Part shown: one piece after another, positions 25,745 to 36,293 of the stretch
Position numbering within the stretch: the stretch's first letter is position 1
How the letters are laid out: each line of letters opens with the position of its first letter
Assembly: GCA_963576475.1 (NCBI GenBank)
Contig: OY754979.1
Span: forward strand, 30,087,578-30,151,577
Length of the DNA: 64,000 nucleotides
Direction of reading: 5' to 3'
Origin: Molanna angustata
Taxonomy: Eukaryota > Arthropoda > Insecta > Trichoptera > Molannidae
The notes under the pieces: generated by a model
Told to the model about the DNA's origin: nothing
What the model saw: only the letters and a program-made list of their open reading frames with translations
The model's database searches: none
Made by a program: the position numbers and the translations under genes

Positions 25745-25960
25745 ATATAAAAATGTTTTAAACGCGAAACCAATTGGTAGAGGACCATTGGGAAGATCTA
25801 GGCAGCGATATGTGGACAACGTCATGGCCGATCCAGAGAGAGTAGGGAAAAAGGAAGACCCAAGACAAAAAGAAGTGGCGAAGCATCATCGAGGAGGCTA
25901 AAACTCTGCAAGAGTTGTATGTAAGAGTTCTATAGGAAGTAAGTAAGTAAGTATAATAAT
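25745..25960 (+). mobile_element. RTE-like LINE 3' fragment with GTAA tandem tail
   Basis: The plus-strand sequence encodes pieces of the usual C-terminal 'RGPLGRSRQRYVDNVM' segment with stops, and ends in a gtaagtaagtaagta tail, which is the short-tandem 3' end expected of RTE-type elements. Confidence 0.55.
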
Positions 25961-26079
25961 CTATAAAGTTCCAATCCGTACTCCATACGATGAATTATTT
26001 AATGAATTTAATACATTTGACGAATCACAATTATAGGTACCTATGCAAAACACGCTTGTATATACATATATAAAAACAT

Positions 26080-26310
26080 AGACAATCTCGACTCTACACA
26101 AACATCTAGACCAATTAAACAGACCGAACAGGCTAAAATCTTAATACCTAGACTTAAGTCAACATTCGGACACAGACTCTGCCTATATTTTGGAGTCAAA
26201 TTATTCAAAGAACAACCTACAACGCTTAGACAAAGCAGTAAATTGAAAACATTAAAACGAGACATCAAAATTTGGATAAAAAAAGGGCAAACACCACATA
26301 AAAAATAAAC
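26080..26310 (+). mobile_element. C-terminal remnant of a CR1/jockey-like LINE ORF
   Basis: The plus-strand frame reads 'IPRLKSTFGHRLCLYFGVKL' and then a Lys-rich C-terminus ending in stop. This follows the 'T+xxFG+RxxxYxxPKLxN' pattern of LINE ORF2 C-termini and resembles the relic at 62 kb. Confidence 0.55.
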
Positions 26311-26502
26311 CAAAGCAGTTTATGACAATAGTATAATATCTGGTATATAAAAAGAAAATAATGTAATTAAATGATGAGTCTTACAGTCTTGGTCTTGCGA
26401 GGTCTTGCAAGTCTCGCAGGACTAAGACTGCAATACTCATCAGAATAATGACATGTCAAAATTTACTTTATCGGTTTTTAATTTTATGTTAAGATAATAT
26501 AT

Positions 26503-27322
26503 GTAACTATGTCTTCTTCTTCTTTTGAATAGACCTTCTGGTCTGTTTTTTAAGAGGCCTGCTCTTCCTGCGAAGTGGACCCCCAGCTATCCCTCCATCT
26601 TTTTGGCGGTCTACCGCGAGGGCGGGTTCCGTGAGGCTGATTGTGAAGCACGATATGAGGAAGTCTGGTGCTGTCCATCCTTTGGACATGACCATACCAG
26701 TCCCTCCTCCGCTGCCTGCTCCATCTGATGATATCGTCAACCTCACATAGTTCCCTTATTCTGGAGTTCCTCACTCGGTCTCTCAGGGTTTTGCCTGCAA
26801 TTGCTCTCAATGTCCTCATTTCTGAAGTCCTCAACATTTGTTTGCTTCTGACTGTGTCTGCTCGTGCCTCTATACCGTATGTCATCACTGGTCTTACGCA
26901 TGCTTTGTAGATTCTCACTTTGCTTTTAATGGCCATATCCTCATTTTTCCAAATAGTGGATTTTAGGGCACCCGAGACTGCAGCTGCCTTATTGACTTGG
27001 CTCTGAATTTCTTCACAGAGGTCAGCATCTTCTGTTATGTCAATTCCTAGGTATCTAAAGGTATTAACCTGATCAATTGGGTTGTTGTGTATAGTCAGAT
27101 TGCATGCTATGTGTGTTTTTGAGAATGTCATACATTTAGTCTTATTAATTGAAATTGCCATGTTGTATTGTTTTAAGGTGCTATGTAACCTGTTCAGCAT
27201 TGTCTGTAGGTCATTGTTAGTTTCGGCTACTATAATAGCGTCGTCGGCATAGCAAATTACATTAACAATTTCCTTCCCCATTCTGTACCCAAGCTGGGGC
27301 GATTTAATTTCCGTAACTATGT
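26503..27322 (-). mobile_element. LINE-B (RTE-like) 800-bp insertion with reverse-transcriptase domain and target-site duplication
   Basis: A direct repeat, gtaactatgt, at 26503-26512 and 27313-27322 brackets an 800-bp minus-strand insertion with a (GAA)n-type 3' end. The open frame (27389-26550) gives about 250 LINE residues, the first 25 or so being read-through from flanking DNA. The LINE part starts near 'GYRMGKEIVNVICYADDAII', with the catalytic YADD of reverse transcriptase about 50 residues in. It then has 'FRYLGIDI', 'TYGIEARADTVRS', 'RDRVRNSRIRELCEV' and 'RPRGRPPKRWRDSWG'. Fingers, upstream palm motifs and endonuclease are missing, so the copy is 5'-truncated and not autonomous, but the remaining frame is unbroken. 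Confidence 0.88.
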
Positions 27323-27424
27323 AAATATTGTAATTTGTTGTGATGTGATATTTGGTGTCCGCTCTAATATTTGTTTGTAAATGACACAATAATTATGTTA
27401 AACCGAAATGTTAAATATTTGGCT

Positions 27425-27505
27425 TGGTACAATTGTAAACTGCTAGCCCAAGAACAGGGTTACCTAGTCGGGCAGCAGTAACCTTCATAATAATCTTTTT
27501 TTTAT
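27425..27505 (+). repeat. Interspersed repeat ('aactgctagccc' family), copy 2
   Basis: Shares 'attgtaaactgctagccc' and 'gggcagcagtaa' with the copy at 21.8 kb. Confidence 0.5.
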
Positions 27506-28246
27506 ATAGGCGTGACAATAAATAAATTATGGGTCGTTAATCAGAAGTACAGCAAGCCTTTGTACAGCATCGAGGGTATTCAGTAGGTATTGGGGAGCGT
27601 CACTCCAGAGGTAACTACCATATTTGCGCTTTGTAGAGAATAAAAATTAGAATTTTTAAAAATGTTTTTTGGGGGCGAATTTCACTTTAGCCCATGTAGT
27701 GTAATTGGTTACTTATAGATTTTCCAAGCAGGTCGATAGATTTCGCAGGTCGATTGTTAGGTACTTATCGTATTGGGACGATAGACATTTAATTTTGTGT
27801 AATCTGCCCATTTTATTCAGGAGGTTAATCACAATAATATCAATATATTCACGTACATATGTTGATAGAATAAAAATAAAAGGTAGACCTTGCCATAGTA
27901 GATACCTAATCATATTGTAAAACACGACTTGTCCCAAATGCATACATCAAATCAGGGATTCTCTTCAAAAGGTAGCCATATTATGTATATTCAATAGCCA
28001 GGTAGTTAGTTAATTATAATTGACTGTCATTAGTAGCAGGTGGGTATATGCATTGGCAGATAGCGAACAACTTACAAAGACTTTGCTTCTAAACAGTCAG
28101 CATATGACACTTGCACGACAAATCGATTGGATTAAATAAAAAAAAAAGAATAACGTATTTCACTGTACAAATTATTTCTTATTTTTCTTTTAAGTTAAAT
28201 TTTAAAATCTCATCGGACAATTCTCGATTGAACTCCATAGCAAATC
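27506..28246. other. AT-rich intronic DNA
   Basis: No exon or recognisable element. Confidence 0.45.
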
Positions 28247-28490
28247 AAACTCTCTCTCTCTCTCTTCCTTAGCTTGTATCCCACATGGTGGTGGGGTCAG
28301 CTCTCCTCACTGCGCTCCTCCACTTCGCCCTATCCTGAGCATCGTCCTCAGAGACATCACATTCCTGCATGTTCTCAGCTACCAGGTCTTTCCATCGTTT
28401 TTTGGGACGCCCTCTGGATCTTTTGCCAGACACTCGATGGTCCAGTGCAGTGTTTCCTATATATTCTGGCGGTTTTCTAAGGATATGCCC
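28247..28490 (-). mobile_element. RTE-like LINE 3' fragment with GA tail
   Basis: Minus-strand reading gives 'YIGNTALDHRVSGKRSRGRP', 'KKRWKDLVAENMQECDVSED' and 'WRSAVRRADPTTMW'. This is the conserved C-terminus of another RTE-like subfamily, distinct from LINE-A and LINE-B. It ends in a (GA)n tract at 28249-28265. The frame appears intact over this short piece. Confidence 0.7.
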
Positions 28491-28730
28491 GAAATTATGA
28501 CAATTATGACAAAAAATATTCGCTCAATTAAATTTCGTTTACAAACGCGACTCGATATCGTTATGTGACAAGCATCGTCAGAATGGTGAAGAAATGACAG
28601 TTTCAAACATATATAATGGCTTATTTTTTATGATGTTCACAAAAAAAGATGTAGAAAACAAGAAAAAAATCAAGGAATGCTTTCCCTATAGGCAAAACCA
28701 AATTAAAAAGATTTTTTAAGTCATTACTCC

Positions 28731-29813
28731 TTAAAAGGGTGACTGCTGCCAACGTACCTATTTTTTTAATTTGAATTTGCACCATTACTACAAAACGAAT
28801 CATATTGAAAAAAATAACCTAGTTAGTTTGGATATTAATAATGAAAAATATACCTTAACGTTTTAATTATGTTCTGTATATATTGTAGTAAATTTCTAAA
28901 AAAACTATAACGTATAGAGCATTATATTTTTTTATAAATTAAAAAAGAATAAAATATCTGGAAAAATACGCTGTATCGTTGCATTAATGCATCAGGTTAA
29001 GTTAATAACAAAAAAAACTGAATGGAGCTGAATGGAAATTTTTTTTTATTTTCCATTCAGCGCCACATAATTTTTTTGTAGATATTTTTGTCTTCTTTAA
29101 TTTAAAACAAATATGTTAAACTACGCCTTATATTTTATTAAAAATATAAGATAAACGTTGAAAATCGGATTTATTGGCTCTATCAGATTCCCTCAAAGAG
29201 TTGGTGTTCAGACGATCTCAATATAAGACGTATTTTTGTAAGAGTGATGTACAAAATTATATATCGGTGATCAAGATAGTTCATTGTATTTCGTTCATAT
29301 TGACAACAGTTGTATGACTTGTAAAACATTTTAATAAGGATGGACTTACTTTTCGATATTACGGTTGCCGAAAAGCTCTTACCGTAGGGGTATTAATTTA
29401 TTGCAACTAGTGATCGCCCAGTGGTCAAAATTCGACCGTAATTCATTAAAAGGAATATTTGGAATTAATACTATTAAATTTTGAATTTTGTTATATTACG
29501 GCACCTGCAAGCGTATGCTTACAAATATTTCATTATTGCGTGTTATTTGCTTTTAATACTCTGCAATACCTATGAAATTTATAATTAAATATAGATAGTG
29601 AACCCCCGGCAAACATCGTATTGCAGAGCCGGCAAACATCGTATCGAATTTTTCTACAAGAATTTATACAGAACATTATCAAAAAGTAAAGATATATTTT
29701 TCTTTATTAATACCCAAACTATCTAAATTATTTTTTTCAAAACGATTTGATAAGAAATAATGATGGTATGTCAAATTGAAAAATAGGTACGTTGGCAGCA
29801 GTTCCCTCCTTAA
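28731..29813. mobile_element. 1.1-kb piggyBac-like MITE flanked by TTAA
   Basis: TTAA at 28731-28734 and 29810-29813 flank inverted termini whose first 7 bases differ but which then share 'actgctgccaacgtaccta' and further similarity for roughly 120 bp inward. TTAA duplication with no other target-site duplication is the piggyBac hallmark. The interior is AT-rich, has no transposase frame, and contains a small hairpin (gctgaatggaaa, T-rich loop, complement) at about 29030-29062. Confidence 0.72.
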
Positions 29814-30885
29814 GTTAATTAATATTTAGGACAAACAATAGCTTCCTTAAAGTGATCAGACAAAATGGGTCTATGATATAAATTACCACTATGTGAATCT
29901 ATATAAGCATCTTCTTCTTCTATTGTGTCAGGAACGCATTTAAAAAATAACATAATTCAATAGCACAACCACTGCCCACCTTGTTATATTAGCCGAATGA
30001 GGTTAAAACGTCCAGATAAATAAATCGTGTGGTAAAAATCTCCGCTGAAAATTAAAGCATTAGATTAAGATCATAGCAAATCTAGCGACAACGAATCGAA
30101 GATACAAATAAAAAAATAAACCAATCCTTCCTCTAAACAATTCGTGGATTCATTCAATAATGAAAGAGGGCATTATAAATTACTGCACGTTGGATAACTT
30201 GTCTACATTGGGGCTTCCTGCAACAGGGAATACCAACGACATGTGACTGTGGAGAGCAGCAGACCACCGCACATCTGTGCAGCTGCCCCTCAAGTCCAGT
30301 CAACTGTACCATGCACGATCTTATGGTGGACAACGATTGTGACATTGATGTTGCTAGGCATTGGCAGAAGATTATTTAAATGCGTTGCTGACACGAAAGA
30401 AGAAGAATTATTACTGAGTAGATGGGACATTATGATATGAAAGAAAATTGATCACCGAATCAAAAACTGTATTTGGTTCAAATAAAACAAACGAGAGAGA
30501 TTTGTAATATAATAATAATATATTATATTAGATTGGGTGACGGTCGAGATGTCTGCTCTTACTAAGGCACAAACAAATTAGGCTACATGAGCAACCAAAC
30601 GAGGTTATAAATCAGTTGATAAATCGGCATAATGGACATAATGGGAGACCAGATGTGGACCCGACGATGATGGAGAGGATCTCGTCAGATAAATCAATAC
30701 TTGTACAGAAACCCACGGAGTGGAACATTAGCTAACTGATCTTGGTGGCCCACGCTAATCAACGACAGAACATTCAGCCATCTGATATGACATTATCATA
30801 AAACATCACCATATTATGCGAACGAGATTCAAAACAACTAATGACATGACATAGGTACGTTCCGTCACTGATAGAAAACGAGAGG
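29814..30885. other. Intronic DNA
   Basis: No clear element. A GC-richer stretch, 30600-30770, has a short open frame without recognised motifs. Confidence 0.4.
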
Positions 30886-31179
30886 ATTGTGGCCAACGCT
30901 ATACTCCTCACTACCAAGTCACTCCACGAAATATTAAAATTTTGTATGGAAAATTTTCAGCATTTACAAAAAAAAATCAACAACTCCTAAATATTTTTTC
31001 TTTTAGTACATAGATACAAAAATATTTATCTGACAACACCTGATTACATCTTCCTCTTCTCTTCCTCTTCTCTTCCTTTCTTTATCGTTTAGTTTTCTTA
31101 TCATTGCCATGAATTGTTCTTATATGCCATCTATTTGTTTTTTTTTACTTGTGTGGGTATACATAGATGTGTTGTTCTC

Positions 31180-31256
31180 CCTTTTATAAGGCAATGTACA
31201 CTCGCACACTTTCGCTGGTTACCCCACATTGTGGGATATGCCGTGATGGTATGAAA
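31180..31256 (+). mobile_element. SINE3 3' fragment
   Basis: The plus strand reads 'aaggcaatgtacactcgcac', 'ctttcgctggttaccccaca', then 'gccgtgatggtatgaaatga'. It matches the other SINE3 tails. Confidence 0.65.
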
Positions 31257-31394
31257 TGAATTAATGAATACTTTTCTAATGCTATTTTTATTTATTTTGT
31301 AATCTGATTAACTTATTACCATAGTACACACTGTTTTGTACATTTAGAATTTATTCTGGTTGGTTGAAAGAAATTTCCACCAGTGTAGGTACTA

Positions 31395-31570
31395 ATTAAT
31401 AATAATAATGAACACTTCGTTGCACCCTGCGGAAGTGGCGAGTTTATTGCAGTATGGCAATTTCTTCCAACTAACCAGTGTTTCCAGCCCAGAGAAGCAA
31501 TATTTGCGTGAGAAATGAATTTAAATAAATTTCTCCTCTGCTGGGAATCGAACCCTAATTATATGTACAG
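31395..31570 (-). mobile_element. SINE2 copy with B-box
   Basis: The most complete copy. On the minus strand it runs from ggttcgattcccagcagagg through 'ctctgggctggaaacactgg' to an ATT tandem tail. The B-box and tandem tail indicate a Pol III-transcribed SINE, but no convincing A-box was seen upstream. Confidence 0.6.
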
Positions 31571-31689
31571 AAAGATTCAAATAAATACAACACAATTCAA
31601 TATTAACACACATTACAATTAGGACACAAGTTAATTAATAAAGATAATAAAACTCAACAAACAATAAAAACACATTTCGTGTATAACAT

Positions 31690-31930
31690 TCTTAAGTAAC
31701 AACTCCGCCTTTGCCGGTCCCAAGCCCGGATGCAAAAGGAGGAGGGTTCTTAGGTGAGGTCAGCAGCCTACCTGGGGTAAAAGAAATAGCAAGCTCACAG
31801 CCCGGAAAACCAAGCCTCGGAACACGGTGGATCCCCAAAACCGACCAATGCATGGAAGTAACAATACAATTACTCATCACAACAAACGTACGTCTGACAA
31901 TATTCGCTTGTACATAGCTAAGGAATCTGC
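31690..31930 (+). mobile_element. GC-rich LINE 5'/ORF fragment
   Basis: A GC-rich block with open frames but no domain; 'ggtcccaagcccgg' and 'ggggtaaaagaaatagcaag' are the kind of sequence found in the 5' part of lepidopteran LINEs. Inferred mainly from composition and from its position inside an interrupted M element. Confidence 0.35.
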
Positions 31931-32765
31931 AAAAATGGCAGTTATTTTATGAAAGTGAGATATTAAATTTTAAGTTTCCCGAGCTTGGGGTCACCTTAAA
32001 ATATTTGAAAGTGGATACGAATTTGCAAAATTTGAAAACAATCGTATGAGTACTTTAGTCTATGTATAGTCGATAAGTAGAATAAACACGCCGTACATAG
32101 CACATAGTACACAGCACACACACATACAGATAAATTGTGATGAAACTTTCAGAATACAATCTCAGCATGATACTAGTTGATAATCTGCTTTAAAAAAATA
32201 ACTTAAAAAACTGCGAATTTATAACTCGTCACAATATCCCCCTTGGGGTAGTGAGGAGTTAGAAATATAGAATCCTTTACTTGGGTGGAACATGATGAAT
32301 TTAAACTCGTTGCTTTCTTAGTTCACTTATCACATTCATTAAAAATTATTTTGCATATTGCTGTTCTTTACGTTTTAAATAACGAAATAAGACTTGTGCC
32401 GAATCAACCACCTAATAGTCACCACAAAGTCAGGGCGGATGTCAAATTAATGTTAATATCTCAAGTACAAATAAAACAAATAGCCATGTTCCCCTGATTG
32501 CTAACAATGCATTAAAAGTCAAAATTAACACGTAAGTATGTAAACACCGGCCGACATATTTGAATGAACGTCGCAAAAAATACTTCAGAGGCACTATTAT
32601 TAAGTCATTTCATACCAAACGGCTTGGCATACTACAACAATGCTTGTGAATTAGTGATGAAACAGTCCATCTTTGATTTTCGACTGACATGAATATTTTT
32701 ATTTATTTATTTAAGGGACGAATACAAGTAAGGAAATATAGTGAAATTTTTACTATTTTTTTTAC

Positions 32766-33010
32766 TCGAATATATTTTTATTATTGCATATGCGCAAACA
32801 TTGGATTTTTTTCCCTGTCGGGAGTCAAAGATATTTTTTAACAGATTTTTAATTTATTTAAAAAGGCATAATTGGTGAACGTTGCGCAAGCGCATAAAGT
32901 GATCACGTAAACCAGCCGATGACAGGTCGTAAGCCCTGTAGGTGCCTTGATTTCCCGGTTCTCCTACAATAAATATTCCAATTTCGTCTCTATTGAGATA
33001 ATTAAAAATC
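32766..33010. repeat. Fold-back (FB) element copy 2, with inverted interior
   Basis: Begins like the 63.6-kb copy ('tcgaatatatttttattatt', 'ctgtcgggagtcaaag', 'aacagatttttaatt'). After about 95 bp it continues with the FB core in reverse-complement orientation through to 'attaaaaatct'. The left inverted arm is therefore missing. Confidence 0.7.
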
Positions 33011-33808
33011 TATTTTTTTTACATTTCATTACAGCACATTTCATAATGGTATACATATTAAAAATATTGAAATTTTACAATCTCACTAGGCTGAACGCCA
33101 GCTCTGAGGTAGTGCTCTTAAGCATTTAGACAAAGGTTAAATATTGAGGGTATATTATTAAGATTACATAATTAAGAAAATATATTTATACTGGATTTGT
33201 AAGATAATTTAGATGTTAAATATATATGTGCAAATTTACATTAAAATGTGTGTTAGTGCTGTTTCTGATACCCTGTCTGCCCTTATTCATAAGCCTAGTG
33301 TTACCTGACGCTTAAATTATTCAAATCCTTCACCGTAACTACGTAAAACGAAATTACGCTACGTAAACTGAAACAGCGTAAACGCAGCAGCGCCTACTTT
33401 TGAATATGATTATCACCTGTAGGCATGTTAAGGTAATATTATGAAAGTGACATCATGCTGCTTTAGCAGTTGAAGCACAATAAAGTGGAGGAGGTGTACC
33501 TAGCAGTCATCGTCTGATAGCCATAAAAAATCAAATAATACACAATTATTTGACTGTCAGCCGTTGGCATTACCTCACCGACAGAAAAATCGACCAAACG
33601 ACGGTGTGATCGAAATAATTGGTAGGTACCAGCCTTTAGTAATGTGTTATGATTGCGGGGGCGCTGCGCAGCCGCCGAAAGGTGACGCAAATTACAATAT
33701 TATTAGCGACGATGGTTCGTAAATTTACAAAACGTGGCTTTTATCGCCAAAAAATGACCTACAAGTTGTAAAAAGGGGATGGTTTGTTCATTGGATTCAT
33801 TTCGTCTA

Positions 33809-34304
33809 AAAAATTATAATCATATATCAGACATACTTGTTGTTGAGGTAGGCAAAGAGAACCGCACACTGTATACATTTGTCCTTGCATACATTCATCG
33901 CCACTCACAAATTATAATCATATATCAGACATACTTGTTGTTGAGGTAGGCAAAGAGAACCGCACACTGTATACATTTGTCCTTGCATACATTCATCGCC
34001 ACTCACAAATTATAATCATATATCAGACATACTTGTTGTTGAGGTAGGCAAAGAGAACCGCACACTGTATACATTTGTCCTTGCATACATTCATCGCCAC
34101 TCACAAATTATAATCATATATCAGACATACTTGTTGTTGAGGTAGGCAAAGAGAACCGCACACTGTATACATTTGTCCTTGCATACATTCATCGCCACTC
34201 ACAAATTATAATCATATATCAGACATACTTGTTGTTGAGGTAGGCAAAGAGAACCGCACACTGTATACATTTGTCCTTGCATACATTCATCGCCACTCAC
34301 AAAT
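33809..34304 (-). repeat. 98-bp tandem array, five copies, derived from the LINE-A tail
   Basis: The unit starts recur at 33904, 34002 and 34100 and so on, a 98-bp period. Copies look identical by eye. Each unit carries '(g)aggtaggcaaagagaacc' and 'cattcatcgcc', which align with the complement of the LINE-A C-terminal coding end. Confidence 0.9.
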
Positions 34305-34734
34305 TCTTACATCGTTTAATTTGGAGCGCATTGTCAAGAAATAATATACTAGGTAGGTAGGTACCTACCTGAACATAACACTATTTTTTTGACCAAGCGA
34401 AATGATTAAGTATATTCTAAGGTAGAGACGTTTACGTTGTGGAAATTTATGTTAAAATATATTAAAATAACAACATAACTTTGTTCAATTCCACGTGTTA
34501 TTTTTGTTACACAATTAGTTTCAAGAACTATCGTTCTCTTCTTCAGATGAGAGAGTACTAATTTGGTGTGGAGCGCAGCAGTGTCATGGCTACCTATAGC
34601 AAGAGGTGGGGTGAGGGAGATAGGGCTATGTTGTTATTTTAAAATTTGATTATGTCTAATTTTTACAATATAAATTTATTTACCGCCGTGACATTGTGGA
34701 AAGTAATTTTACTTCCGTGTGGGTAGTTCTGCTT
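34305..34734. other. Intronic DNA
   Basis: Contains a 'taggtaggtaggtacctacc' palindromic string near 34350; otherwise nothing is recognised. Confidence 0.4.
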
Positions 34735-34960
34735 CGATCTCCATCGGAAGAGAAATATGTTTAAAGTTATATATCCCGAAATTCTATCCTCTCTGGGCTA
34801 GAAACACTGGCCATTTGGGAATAAATTCGACAATTTGTCGGAAAATCTGCTAACAGAAGACTACCTGGAAGGCCTACGAAGACATGGAAAGACAGTCGGA
34901 CCTCATCCTCTTAAGATAGTCCACCCTCACAAACAGGTCAAATGTAGACGATGAAGAAGA
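34735..34960 (+). mobile_element. Degenerate SINE2 followed by an RTE-like LINE tail
   Basis: 34735-34812 matches the SINE2 body ('ctctgggctagaaacactgg'). 34840-34960 has a 'RRLPGRPTKTWKDS' reading typical of RTE-like C-termini and ends 'gatgaagaag'. Confidence 0.45.
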
Positions 34961-35261
34961 GTTGCATTCTTCTTATGAAAAACATTGCATTCCTTTTTAA
35001 ACGTTACATATTTCAACATAAACTATTCGCTACTGCTACCTACACAATTATTTTAGCAATATTAAAGGTAGGAACAAATATAAGTATGAGGATGTGGTCA
35101 TCTATTCCTAGAAAAGTTACTAAGGGGTTCTATTTAGATCAGTGACACTCTTCTAAGTCAACGTCCATCCATCAAAAGGATGTGATGTCATAACATATTT
35201 TAATAATACAATCACATTTAAAATATACAGACATCTAATTATTCCAACACTTGAGGTACCT

Positions 35262-35888
35262 ACCAATGAACGTGATATTATTTGTACAATAATAGATGAA
35301 ACTCGAAACTCAAAGTATTAATAATTATACAATTATAGATGAAACTCGAAACTCAAAGTGATATTATTTACACACTTATAGATGAAACTAGAAACTCAAA
35401 GTGATATTATTTATACAATTATAGATGAAACTCGAAACTCAAAGTGATATTTTTATACAATTATAGATGAAGCTCGAAACTCAAAGTATTAATAATTATA
35501 CAATTATAGATGAAACTCGAAACTTAAAGTGATATTATTTACACACTTATAGATGAAACTAGAAACTCAAAGTGATATTATTTATACAATTATAGATGAA
35601 ACTCGAAACTCAAAGTATTAATAATTATACAATTATAGATGAAACTCGAAACTCAAAGTATTAATAATTATACAATTATAGATGAAACTCGAAACTCATA
35701 GTGATATTATTTATACAATTATAGATGAAACTCGAAACTCAAAGTATTAATAATTATACAATTATAGATGAAACTCAAAATGATATTATTTACACACTTA
35801 TAGATGAAACTAGAAACTCAAAGTGATATTATTTATACAATTATAGATGAAACTCGAATCTCAACGTTATATTATTTGTACAATTATA
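35262..35888 (+). repeat. 43-bp minisatellite, about 14 units
   Basis: Units share 'atagatgaaactcgaaactc' and alternate between two spacer types, 'aaagtattaataattatac' and 'agtgatattatttacacact'. Variant units (actagaaact, gaagctcg) are interspersed, so a higher-order structure exists. Noncoding. Confidence 0.9.
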
Positions 35889-36048
35889 GTGCAGCTTCAT
35901 AAACAAGTAATTTTTCTCGTGAATGGCAATAATTTCAGCGCTGTGATGTTGGTAGCACTGATTTGGAAAAGCTATTAATAGATATTTTGACATTTCGTTG
36001 TCTTGGTAATCTTTGAAAGTGTAGAGAAATGTATGTAACATAATATTG

Positions 36049-36293
36049 TACATACATACATACCATCACGCCATGTCCCTTGCGGGGTAGGCAGAGAGAA
36101 CCGAACGCCGCATTTTTTTTATCCTGGAACGCATTTCTCGCCTCGTCCATATTCATGCATCGTCTCATACATGTTCGTCTATCCCTTTCTTGGGCATCCC
36201 CGAAAATATCGTTCCATCCCTTTCTTGGGCATCCCCGACCTCTCATTCCATTCCTTTCCGCTCTGTATATTGTCTTCGTCAGGCGCTCCTCAT
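36049..36293 (-). mobile_element. LINE-A (RTE-like) 3' fragment
   Basis: It has the ATAC/GTAT tandem tail at 36049-36062, then the complement of 'gcgtgatggtatg' and the C-terminal coding region. It is internally deleted, and a short segment (ccctttcttgggcatccccg) is duplicated near 36185 and 36222. Confidence 0.75.

Larger units (their letters stand above)
30886..32262 (+). mobile_element. M element copy B, interrupted by about 0.97 kb of other repeats
   Basis: The head 30886-30963 (ttgtggccaacgct, 'ctcctcactaccaagtcact') and the tail 31932-32262 ('cccgagcttggggtca' to 'gtagtgaggagtta') are the two ends of one M element, as judged from copies A and C. The intervening DNA contains a SINE3, a SINE2 and a LINE fragment. 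Confidence 0.6.

Noticed and set aside
29606..29645. Direct repeat 'ccggcaaacatcgtat' twice
   Set aside because: A single short duplication inside a MITE, explained by local slippage.
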